DNA from: an uncultured Desulfobacterales bacterium
GTDB taxonomy: Bacteria > Desulfobacterota > Desulfobacteria > Desulfobacterales > UBA11574
DNA: 6,947 nucleotides
Reading direction: 5' to 3'
Assembly (NCBI GenBank): GCA_937925895.1
Contig: CALANC010000089.1
Span: 1 to 6,947, forward strand
Part shown: positions 1-6,358 of the stretch, piece by piece
Position numbering within the stretch: the stretch's first letter is position 1
Layout of the letters: each line of letters starts with the position of its first letter
Made by a program: the position numbers and the translations under genes
Notes under the pieces: generated by a model
Database searches by the model: none
Seen by the model: only the letters and a program-made list of their open reading frames with translations
What the model was told of the DNA's origin: nothing

Positions 1-43
1 ATTAATCTTTTTTTCATAGCAACACCAATTAATAAATTATTGT

Positions 44-59
44 GAAGGGAATATCCTTC
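44..59 (-). terminator. Weak hairpin downstream of the PilZ gene
   Basis: GAAGG (44-48) and CCTTC (55-59) form a 5-bp stem, or 6 bp if a G-T pair is allowed, just beyond the PilZ stop codon. On the minus strand the hairpin is followed by an A/T-rich run (ACAATAATTTATTAATT) and not a clean U-tract. It is at best a weak intrinsic terminator. Confidence 0.25.
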
Positions 60-65
60 TTGATA

Positions 66-560
66 TTAGATAAACGTTAAAGGTTCATTAAACTTGACGC
101 CAATACCTTCAGAATCAAGTCTTACAACTTCACCGTCAATATTTATTTCTTCTTCAGCTTTGGGAAGTGAGAAAATAAGCGTAATTTGCTGACCAACATA
201 AAAGTTTCCGTTTGTCTGAATAAAAATACCGCCATTGCTGATGTCTTGAATGAAGTCAGTGAAAGACGCCCCTTCACTCGAACAATCAACCGGAATGAAG
301 GAGGACTTTCTGGGATGTTTCCTCTTTTCAGCAACTTTGGACTGTTGCCATTTTTCCAACCGTTCTAGAAGATTTCGGATAGCTGATTCAGACATGTTGG
401 ACATTAACAACGATAGGATTTGTTTTTGGTCAATTCCGGATAATTTGGAAATAAGCTCTGTATTGAGACTCCGCATTTCGGCTTCAGGGATGTTAGGGAA
501 AATTTGCAGTATACGAGATCTTACGTTGTTTATACTCAGCTTTATATCATCGTTTTCCAT
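66..560 (-). CDS. PilZ-domain protein, putative c-di-GMP effector
   Basis: This 164-residue soluble protein has no signal peptide or membrane segment. Residues 1-78 look largely helical and match no family I recognise. Residues about 79-160 form a PilZ domain. The c-di-GMP-binding signatures are both present: RxxxR as R80-K-H-P-R84, and the D/NxSxxG motif as D106-I-S108-N-G-G111. The barrel ends with the usual EGIGVKF (151-157). PilZ domains bind c-di-GMP through these residues, so binding is likely; the output (motility, polysaccharide, transcription) cannot be read from the sequence. The ATG start is preceded by GGGA at an 8-nt spacing, a modest ribosome binding site, and no other start lies close in frame upstream. 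The gene is more A+T-rich than the permease gene behind it and is separated from it by 216 bp with its own promoter candidate, so it is probably monocistronic. The left edge of the window hides its next neighbour. Confidence 0.88.
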   Translation of the reverse strand: MENDDIKLSINNVRSRILQIFPNIPEAEMRSLNTELISKLSGIDQKQILSLLMSNMSESAIRNLLERLEKWQQSKVAEKRKHPRKSSFIPVDCSSEGASFTDFIQDISNGGIFIQTNGNFYVGQQITLIFSLPKAEEEINIDGEVVRLDSEGIGVKFNEPLTFI

Positions 561-625
561 AATATGTATCCCACGTTCGTTCCCATGCTTCGGATAATCT
601 CGATTACCTATCAGATGGTTGTCTA

Positions 626-654
626 TTTATATGCTTATTAAATTTGACCGGCAA
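626..654 (-). promoter_or_regulatory. Candidate sigma70 promoter for the PilZ gene
   Basis: Read on the minus strand, a -35-like TTGCCG (649-654) is followed after exactly 17 bp by a -10-like TATAAA (626-631, five of six consensus bases). Transcription would start near 619 and give a leader of about 60 nt before the ATG at 560. The rest of the 561-776 gap is A/T-rich. It contains an A-run at 668-674 (a T-run on the minus strand) but no stem in front of it, so I see no convincing terminator for the upstream permease gene. Confidence 0.4.
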
Positions 655-776
655 CAGCAAGTGAAATCAAAAAAAGCCGAATACATTTTGTTTCTCAAAT
701 TCCCATGAAGAGTTTACGTTTCATTTCCGTTTTAAATCATTGCCCTCGTTTGATAATAATCTACAACCGTCTTATG

Positions 777-3332
777 TTATTCGCTCTCGATTGCCGGCGG
801 TATTCCCAGTGCCGCTGCGTTTTGCTCGGCATCCTGTGCCTTGGCCCGGGCCTTGGCAGCCTTTCTGAACGCTTTGTCGGCTTCGATTTCAGCCTGCCGG
901 GTTTCCTCCTCTAGTCGCAACTGTTCTGCCTGGTCTTCGTCTGAATGTCCGTCTGGCTGGAATGCCGTCACCTTGGCCTTGGCTGCTTCCGCTATCTCAC
1001 GGGCTTTAGCGGCCGCTTTTTCGGCTTCTTCGGCCTTTTTTAAGGTTTCATCCAGCGCATCCTGTGCAGCGGCCATTTCTCCGGCAGTGCCCTCTTCGGG
1101 CTCGGCATCCAACTCGATATCTTCAGTGGCCAGTACCATCGCAGTGGTCGGCAGCTGCTGCAACAGTGTCTCCAAGGGGTCGCTTACAGGACCTGAGATT
1201 CTGTCTCCCTTTAGACGAAACGGCAGATATACCAGTGCAGCATCTGTCGAAAACTCTACTATGTTGTCAAGACTCGTATTGCCAACGATCTTTGCTTCAG
1301 CCTCAATACGCACCTCATCCAGAATGCCCTTCAAATGCTGGGTATTTTCCGGAGAATCGTTTTCATAATTTGTCGCCAGAACCCGGATCACGGCCTCCTC
1401 CCAGGGTTCACTTCGGGTCATCAAGTAGGCAAGTAGAATCATCAGCCGGCTGGTGGAATCCCCCTGCCACCAGATGTCGATGCGGCGGCTTTCCGGAGTC
1501 TTTTCCATCAGGGTCTCCCATCTTTTTTCATCGGTGTTGAGGATGATGATGTTGAGGCCAAGCCGATAGACGGCACGCAGCTGGCGCCCGAATAAAATTT
1601 TTTTATACACTAATGAATACGGTGAGTCCGGATTGAGCCAATTCAACAGGATGGTGTTGGCTCTGATTGGCCCGATGCCATAAACCTGAAGCAGTGAATT
1701 TACGCCAATATCAAATTCAGAGGCGGCCATTACCAAAGGGAAAGCTGACAGACCGGAAGCTTGAATGTCCTGACGGAGCTCGTTTTCAGCGTTTAGACGA
1801 TCCCGATAAATTTTTGCCCCGGTACCCTCAAGAATTTGGACCACAGTGGTCATACCGCTGTGTCCCTCTATCCAGGAGGAAAACCGAATCAGTCGAACAC
1901 GGCGCTCCGGGTTGTTGGAGAACGCCAGAATTTGGGGACGCCAGTCGCGCGGATGCTCGGGTTCGGATGCCGCCGCCAGTATGTTCTCCCGGATGCGCTG
2001 AAGGCTGTGAGCTCGACGGCTGTCGGCCCAGCGCGCCGGACCGGCCGTACGTTTCAGATACTGGTGGATGGCAAACAGAATGGATACGGCAATGATACCG
2101 GTTTTGAGATCGATGGCCAACATGGCAAAGAGGCAGCCCAAGAACCCCAACAGACTGAGACGCATATCAAACCATTTGAATCTCGGCCGGAACGAAGGGC
2201 TGGCCGCCCGTGCTTCGAAATATGTCGCATAATTCAAGAGACCATAGGATACCAGAAAGAACATGGACACGATGGCGGCGACGACATTCAGACTGCCCAG
2301 AGATATGGTTAACAAAGCAATGCCGGCAGCCAGCAGAACCCCGCGACGCGGGTTGCCTGCGGGTCCTACGCCTTTGGCAAAAGGAAGCAAAAAAGGGAAG
2401 ATACGGTCTGCGGCCAGTGATTGCAGAATGCGCGGTGCACCCAGAAACGATGCCATGGCCGAAGACAAGGTGGCGGCAATAACTCCGGCATCGATAAGCG
2501 GTTCGAAGCGGGCGACTCGCTTCATGGCACCTGAGCTGGTCAAGGCCTCATTGGACAATGTACCGGCATAGACCAAGGCCACTCCGAAATACACCAGAAT
2601 CGACACCCCGACAGCCAGAAAGGTTCCCATGGGAAGACTTTTACCCGGGTCTTTTAAATCTCCGGACAAGCTGACCCCTTGGGTAAATCCGGTTACCGCC
2701 GGAAAAAAAATGGCGAACAGCAACCAAAAATCAGGCTTTTCAGCGGGGGCGGCCCAGTTCCGGATCAGCATGGCGCTGTCCCATCGCGGGATGCCGCCGA
2801 CAAAAAATGACAGCAAAGCGGCTACCAGCAGTGCCATAACCACATACTGAAATCGGGTGGCCCAGTCAGCCCCCAGCCAGGCAAAGATTAATAAAAAAGA
2901 AACGGCCGCAACGGCAATGACCTGTGGCATCAGCACACTGTGGTCACCGGGCAGTATGGCGATGAGTGCTTCTCCGAATCCGATGCAGTAAAAGGCAATG
3001 GATACGGATTGTGCCAGGAACAGAACCAGGCCTATGGCACCTCCAAATTCGAGACCCAGTGTGCGTGAGATCAGATAATAATCCCCGCCGCCTTTGACTT
3101 TGAGATTGGTGGCAATGGCCGACAAAGAAACGCTGGTTAATACCGAAATGACATTGGCCAGGCCGATGATGATGAGCGCCCGGGCCAATCCCGCGTTTCC
3201 AACGATATAATCCAGTCTCAAAAAAAGGATAATACCCAGAATGGTCAGGATGCTGGGGGTGAACACACCGGCAAAGGTTCCCAGTTTGCCGGTTGCCTGC
3301 TTTGCTAAAGTGTTTTGAGGAATTCGAGACAC
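777..3332 (-). CDS. SLC12-like cation-chloride cotransporter family permease (APC superfamily) with helical C-terminal tail
   Basis: This is a predicted inner-membrane secondary transporter of 851 residues, numbered from GTG 3332. About twelve membrane helices span residues 22-425. SLC12 family landmarks are the TM1 segment GIILFLR (33-39), GGGDYYLISR ending at 90, GDLKDPGKSLP (224-234) in the loop after TM6, and the APR loop after TM8 (299-301). By alignment to animal NKCC1 from memory, K-site residues correspond to Tyr115, Pro211 and Thr214, and the Na-site pattern AxxSS to Ala287, Ser290 and Ser291. This suggests Na/K/Cl-type coupling rather than KCC-type; the substrate remains inferred. 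Residues about 464-739 are a soluble domain as in prokaryotic cotransporters. Residues about 743-851 are an Ala/Glu/Lys/Gln-rich, probably coiled-coil tail unusual for the family. A longer reading starts at TTG 3350 (857 residues), but GTG 3332 has the much better ribosome binding site. The gene is divergent from the SLC13 gene, with a candidate promoter at 3363-3392. Confidence 0.9.
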   Translation of the reverse strand: MSRIPQNTLAKQATGKLGTFAGVFTPSILTILGIILFLRLDYIVGNAGLARALIIIGLANVISVLTSVSLSAIATNLKVKGGGDYYLISRTLGLEFGGAIGLVLFLAQSVSIAFYCIGFGEALIAILPGDHSVLMPQVIAVAAVSFLLIFAWLGADWATRFQYVVMALLVAALLSFFVGGIPRWDSAMLIRNWAAPAEKPDFWLLFAIFFPAVTGFTQGVSLSGDLKDPGKSLPMGTFLAVGVSILVYFGVALVYAGTLSNEALTSSGAMKRVARFEPLIDAGVIAATLSSAMASFLGAPRILQSLAADRIFPFLLPFAKGVGPAGNPRRGVLLAAGIALLTISLGSLNVVAAIVSMFFLVSYGLLNYATYFEARAASPSFRPRFKWFDMRLSLLGFLGCLFAMLAIDLKTGIIAVSILFAIHQYLKRTAGPARWADSRRAHSLQRIRENILAAASEPEHPRDWRPQILAFSNNPERRVRLIRFSSWIEGHSGMTTVVQILEGTGAKIYRDRLNAENELRQDIQASGLSAFPLVMAASEFDIGVNSLLQVYGIGPIRANTILLNWLNPDSPYSLVYKKILFGRQLRAVYRLGLNIIILNTDEKRWETLMEKTPESRRIDIWWQGDSTSRLMILLAYLMTRSEPWEEAVIRVLATNYENDSPENTQHLKGILDEVRIEAEAKIVGNTSLDNIVEFSTDAALVYLPFRLKGDRISGPVSDPLETLLQQLPTTAMVLATEDIELDAEPEEGTAGEMAAAQDALDETLKKAEEAEKAAAKAREIAEAAKAKVTAFQPDGHSDEDQAEQLRLEEETRQAEIEADKAFRKAAKARAKAQDAEQNAAALGIPPAIESE

Positions 3333-3339
3333 ACTATTA

Positions 3340-3347
3340 TCCTTTTT
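3340..3347 (-). promoter_or_regulatory. Ribosome binding site that decides the permease start
   Basis: AAAAAGGA on the minus strand lies 7 nt upstream of GTG 3332-3330. The alternative TTG at 3350-3348 has only GGA at about 3 nt spacing and would lie almost at the predicted transcription start. The GTG is therefore the better start. The choice changes only six N-terminal residues. Confidence 0.55.
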
Positions 3348-3362
3348 CAAAGTTCCGTAGAA

Positions 3363-3392
3363 ATGCTAACCTCGTTCCTTAATGGAAATCAA
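3363..3392 (-). promoter_or_regulatory. Candidate promoter of the SLC12-like permease gene
   Basis: On the minus strand TTGATT (3387-3392) and TAGCAT (3363-3368) are separated by 18 bp, each matching four of six sigma70 consensus bases. Transcription would begin near 3356 and leave a leader of about 24 nt before GTG 3332, which agrees with that start choice. The match is moderate. Confidence 0.3.
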
Positions 3393-3456
3393 GAGAATTA
3401 ATCGGTTGCTCCAACGATTTTCTTCATTTTGTTTACGATCAATTAAGGTTCCATCT

Positions 3457-3486
3457 TTTGTAGGCGACGACAATCCGTCTTACAAA
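3457..3486 (+). promoter_or_regulatory. Imperfect inverted repeat enclosing a possible promoter in the divergent region
   Basis: TTTGTA (3457-3462) pairs with TACAAA (3481-3486), and inside it GACG (3466-3469) pairs with CGTC (3476-3479). The small internal loop is GGC against T. The same arms give a weak sigma70-like pair, TTGTAG (3458-3463) and TACAAA (3481-3486), spaced 17 bp and pointing toward the SLC13 gene. It has no T-tract, so it is not a terminator. It may be an operator or the SLC13 promoter; both readings are inference from sequence shape. Confidence 0.3.
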
Positions 3487-3563
3487 CTGGACATTTACCG
3501 ACAGATGACTATTTTTTTGTAGTGTTTTAAAGGTCTCATATTGAATCGGAGTCTGAAAAGCTA

Positions 3564-5930
3564 ATGTCAGCGGAAATTATCATAATACTGGTGATCTTAA
3601 CAGCTGTCATTGTGTTGCTGGTAACAGAGTGGATGCCTTTGGAGGTTTTGGCACTGCTTGTTCTGGGCGTTTTAGCGATTACGGGGATTGTCAGTCCCAC
3701 CGAAGCCTTGGCCGGATTTAGCAATCCTGCTGTGGTGACCATCTGGGCGGTTTTTATTCTCAGCGGCGGTCTGACTCGCACCGGGATCGCCAATCTCCTC
3801 GGTCGCCAGTTAATGAAAGTTGCCGGACGTAAAGAATCCCTTTTGGTGGTGATCATCATGGTCATTGCCGGCACACTTTCAGCGTTTATGAACAATGTTG
3901 CCGTGGCCGCCCTCATGTTGCCTGTGGTGATGGATATTGCACGCAAAACAAAACGTTCACCTTCAACCCTGTTGATGCCGCTCGCCTATGGATCTTTGCT
4001 CGGGGGACTTACCACCATGATCGGCACACCACCCAACATCTTGGTCACTGAAGCGCTGCGCGAAAACGGCCTTACACCCTTCAAACTGTTTGATTTCACG
4101 CCAGTGGGGCTGGCGGTTATGTTTTCCGGTATTGCATTTGTCACCTTTATTGGAACACGCTTTCTGCCTAGACGTGGCGTTGCAGAGGAGACATCCAGAA
4201 CGCTCCGGGATTTTCGATCACAGTATGAACTTCAAGACCGTTTGTTTAAGATCAGAATACCGACAGATTCGATCTTGGTGGGCAAAACGTTGGCCAAAAG
4301 CCGCCTGGGTTCCGGATTGGACCTCAACGTGATCGGCATTACTCGAGGCAATCAGACGCTGTTGGCCCCTGATATAACCGAAACCATTCAGCCAAATGAC
4401 ATACTGATTGTTAAGGGGCGATTAAACCGAATTCAGGAATTAAACCATTGGGGCCAATTGTTGATCGAAACCGAGACCATTGGAGTCGATGACCTTTTCG
4501 CCCATGGCATGCAGGTCGCCGAGCTTCAACTCCAGCCAGACACCGTTTATGTCAATCAAACGTTATCTAAAATCGACTTTCGCAATCGGTTCGGTCTCAA
4601 CGTGCTTGCTATTCAACGAGAAGGCCGCCCAATTGATGAGAATTTAAAAGTCCAGTCGCTTAAAGCCGCCGACATTTTGCTTGTTCATGGACCGACGGAG
4701 CAAATAAAAACATTGAAAAACGATGCCAATTTCCTGCCGCCTAAACAATTGACTCCGGATATATTGCGGAGCAACTATCCGCTCGATAAACGCTTGCGCC
4801 AGCTACGGGCTCCGAAGACCTCTAAACTCATAGGATTGAACTTGAACGAGAGTCGTCTGGGTGATGCCGTTGATGTACAGATTCTTTATATTGTTCGCCA
4901 AAATGGAAACGCCTTTATCCCCATATCCACTGATTACTTTGAACCCGAGGACCGCCTGGTTGTATCTGGATCATCCGACATGATTTCCATCCTGCAGATG
5001 CAGGGCCTTGAAGGCGTTTTTGTCGAAGACCATTCTCACCCTTTGGACCTGTCGATGCTTGAAGACGATCAGGTGGGATTAATTGAGGTGATGCTCTCTC
5101 CGCATTCGGTATTATCCGGTATAACTCTCGGCCAGATGAATTTCCGCGAAAAATACGGTTTGACTGTGCTTTCCATTTGGAGAAAAGGTCGTGCCTATCG
5201 TTCCCGCCTACGTAATATGTCCCTACAACTGGGTGATGCCTTGTTGTTGTACGGTCCTTGGAAAAAATTGATCGTTTTGGGTCGGGAGCCTGATTTTCTT
5301 GTTCTCACCGAAATGGCTCAGGAAGTTCCGAGAATAGAAAAAGCAAAAATTGCCTTGATAATTATGATAGCCGTACTTTTGCCGGTCATTATGGGCTGGA
5401 TCCCGATTTACATTGCTGTGGTCGTTGGTTCAGCTTTCATGGTCTTAACCAAATGTTTAACCATGGAAGAAGCGTATCGCTACATTGAATGGAAAGCAGT
5501 TTTTTTGATTGCCGGCATGTTGCCGTTGGGCACAGCTTTAGATAAGTCCGGTGCAGCTCGTCTTTTAGCCGAGAGCGTTGTGGCCTTATTGGGGCCTTTA
5601 GGACCGCATGGGGTGTTGTTTGGACTCTTGGTGATCACTTTTTTTGCAACCAGCATTATTCCTACTGCTGCCCTGGTAGTTCTAATGGTGCCGATTGCCC
5701 TGAAAACCTCTGCCAGCCTGGGGATATCTCCACATGCCTTAATGATGGGCATTGCCATGGCTGCATCTTCCAGCTTCACATCCCCCATTTCGCATCCGGC
5801 CAATGTCTTGGTGATGGGACCGGGCGGCTACCGTTTTACTGATTATCTGAAAGTCGGTATCCCCCTGACCTTAGTTGTACTGCTTGTGCTGATGTTGGTT
5901 TTGCCTATTTTCTGGCCGTTAACGCCTTAA
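3564..5930 (+). CDS. SLC13/DASS-type (ArsB/NhaD-like) permease with four internal RCK_C (TrkA_C) domains
   Basis: This is a predicted inner-membrane transporter of 788 residues in two membrane halves, about 2-203 and 593-785. The first half has the re-entrant-loop motif SAFMNN at 106-111 followed by hydrophobic residues to Pro120, and GTPPN at 154-158. The second half has TSIIPTAALVVLMVP (696-710) and SFTSPISHPAN (737-747), then GPGGYRFTDYLKVGIPLTL, a stretch very typical of TrkA_C-containing SLC13 permeases. Between the halves lie four consecutive RCK_C-like repeats at about 225-292, 315-385, 407-478 and 505-573, each with a GxxL/LxxSxL-type middle and a final 'D-x-L-x-V/L-x-G' strand. RCK_C domains bind small ligands in K+ transport systems; here they probably regulate the carrier. 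Related proteins move sulfate, dicarboxylates or other anions with Na+, but the substrate is not readable here. ATG 3564 has only weak ribosome binding (GAAAAG close by, GGAG 12 nt away). No clear terminator follows. Confidence 0.93.
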   Translation: MSAEIIIILVILTAVIVLLVTEWMPLEVLALLVLGVLAITGIVSPTEALAGFSNPAVVTIWAVFILSGGLTRTGIANLLGRQLMKVAGRKESLLVVIIMVIAGTLSAFMNNVAVAALMLPVVMDIARKTKRSPSTLLMPLAYGSLLGGLTTMIGTPPNILVTEALRENGLTPFKLFDFTPVGLAVMFSGIAFVTFIGTRFLPRRGVAEETSRTLRDFRSQYELQDRLFKIRIPTDSILVGKTLAKSRLGSGLDLNVIGITRGNQTLLAPDITETIQPNDILIVKGRLNRIQELNHWGQLLIETETIGVDDLFAHGMQVAELQLQPDTVYVNQTLSKIDFRNRFGLNVLAIQREGRPIDENLKVQSLKAADILLVHGPTEQIKTLKNDANFLPPKQLTPDILRSNYPLDKRLRQLRAPKTSKLIGLNLNESRLGDAVDVQILYIVRQNGNAFIPISTDYFEPEDRLVVSGSSDMISILQMQGLEGVFVEDHSHPLDLSMLEDDQVGLIEVMLSPHSVLSGITLGQMNFREKYGLTVLSIWRKGRAYRSRLRNMSLQLGDALLLYGPWKKLIVLGREPDFLVLTEMAQEVPRIEKAKIALIIMIAVLLPVIMGWIPIYIAVVVGSAFMVLTKCLTMEEAYRYIEWKAVFLIAGMLPLGTALDKSGAARLLAESVVALLGPLGPHGVLFGLLVITFFATSIIPTAALVVLMVPIALKTSASLGISPHALMMGIAMAASSSFTSPISHPANVLVMGPGGYRFTDYLKVGIPLTLVVLLVLMLVLPIFWPLTP

Positions 5931-6017
5931 TCTCTTCCTGGAAGATGTCAATGCCTGAATTTTGCATGAAAATTGATACCCCCTGAACACTTACAAAAGC
6001 CGAGCAACCGGTAGGGA

Positions 6018-6046
6018 TGGATATTATCCAGCCACGGTCTGCGTGG
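6018..6046. repeat. Two adjacent inverted repeats
   Basis: TGGATA-T-TATCCA (6018-6030) is a perfect 6-1-6 palindrome typical in size of a dimeric regulator site. It is immediately followed by CCACG (6032-6036) and CGTGG (6042-6046), a perfect 5-bp stem around a 5-nt loop that a G-T pair can extend by one. No T-run follows, so neither is an intrinsic terminator. Confidence 0.45.
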
Positions 6047-6110
6047 TGGATTGGGATTAAAATTAGAGTGCGAGATTTGAGTTATAGTTTAATGGACGCC
6101 CTCTTGATTA

Positions 6111-6142
6111 TGCCACAATGTGGTATCGACTGTCCTTGACAG
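6111..6142. repeat. Inverted repeats abutting and overlapping the candidate promoter
   Basis: TGCCACA (6111-6117) and TGTGGTA (6119-6125) form a palindrome with one imperfect position. CTGTC (6130-6134) and GACAG (6138-6142) form a perfect 5-bp stem around CTT. The second overlaps the TTGACA -35 box (6136-6141), so either could be an operator for the downstream gene. That role is inferred from position. Confidence 0.4.
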
Positions 6143-6163
6143 GCCGAAAAATCTGTTTAAATT
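6136..6163 (+). promoter_or_regulatory. Candidate sigma70 promoter of the right-edge gene
   Basis: A perfect TTGACA (6136-6141) is followed after 16 bp by TAAATT (6158-6163), four of six -10 bases, in A/T-rich surroundings. Transcription would start near 6170, giving a leader of about 190 nt before ATG 6359. It is the best-matching -35 box in the window. Confidence 0.45.
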
Positions 6164-6194
6164 AAAAGCTGTTGCACGAAAAACAAAAAACTAT

Positions 6195-6234
6195 CCGGTC
6201 GTTTAAAACAACCAAACGATCTGTTTTTGACCGG
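6195..6234 (+). promoter_or_regulatory. Leader with two competing hairpins, possible attenuator
   Basis: GGTCGTTT (6197-6204) can pair with AAACGATC (6214-6221) in an 8-bp stem with one G-U, followed two bases later by TTTTT (6224-6228), resembling a weak intrinsic terminator. The same left arm, as CCGGTC (6195-6200), is perfectly complementary to GACCGG (6229-6234). The two pairings share bases and cannot both form completely. This lies between the promoter candidate and the right-edge gene, where an attenuator would sit. No known riboswitch class is recognisable. Confidence 0.35.
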
Positions 6235-6345
6235 CCTGTGTTGCAGTTCTGTTCGGCGTTCATGGTCACGCTTTGTGAATATTATGGATTACAGCAGGTT
6301 ATGACGAAATCACTTGGTTTGGGCAGATGGCCGGATATTGCTTAT

Positions 6346-6353
6346 AAAGGTGA
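6346..6353 (+). promoter_or_regulatory. Strong ribosome binding site of the right-edge gene
   Basis: AAAGGTGA ends 5 nt before ATG 6359. It contains a good anti-Shine-Dalgarno match at near-ideal spacing, and it is the main reason for accepting this start over other open frames in the region. Confidence 0.6.
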
Positions 6354-6358
6354 TAGTG

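Larger units (their letters stand above)
5931..6358. other. Gene-free 428-bp region with inverted repeats and a promoter candidate
   Basis: No believable coding sequence lies between the SLC13 stop and ATG 6359. The one open frame (TTG 6172 to 6507) has no ribosome binding site, is Lys/Thr/Gln/Arg-rich without recognisable domains, and its last third overlaps the better-supported gene in another frame. A short TCTTCC/GGAAGA repeat (5931-5943) follows the SLC13 stop but has too small a loop and no T-run. The interval also holds inverted repeats at 6018-6030, 6032-6046, 6111-6125 and 6130-6142, a promoter candidate at 6136-6163 and a foldable leader at 6195-6234. I see no tRNA or small-RNA gene I can name. 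Confidence 0.6.

Noticed and set aside
664..678. T-run on the minus strand between the permease and PilZ genes as a terminator
   Set aside because: No stable stem precedes it, so it does not meet the form of an intrinsic terminator.
841..1368. Plus-strand Ala/Ser-rich frame opposite the cotransporter tail
   Set aside because: It is the antisense shadow of the Ala/Glu/Lys-rich tail. The minus-strand protein is clearly homologous to SLC12 up to this region and continues without a break.
3509..3519. T-run upstream of the SLC13 gene as a terminator
   Set aside because: There is no adjacent stem, and it lies in a divergent promoter region where no upstream transcript is expected.
3536..3946. Minus-strand open frame antisense to the SLC13 start
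   Set aside because: Its composition (many Thr, Ile, Arg, Ser) is a mirror of the hydrophobic membrane-coding strand. It has no domain and no credible ribosome binding site.
5480..5803. Minus-strand open frame antisense to the second SLC13 membrane half
   Set aside because: It is an antisense shadow; the plus-strand frame carries the conserved SLC13 motifs throughout.
5931..5943. TCTTCC/GGAAGA repeat right after the SLC13 stop as a terminator
   Set aside because: The loop would be a single base, or the stem only 4 bp, and no T-run follows.
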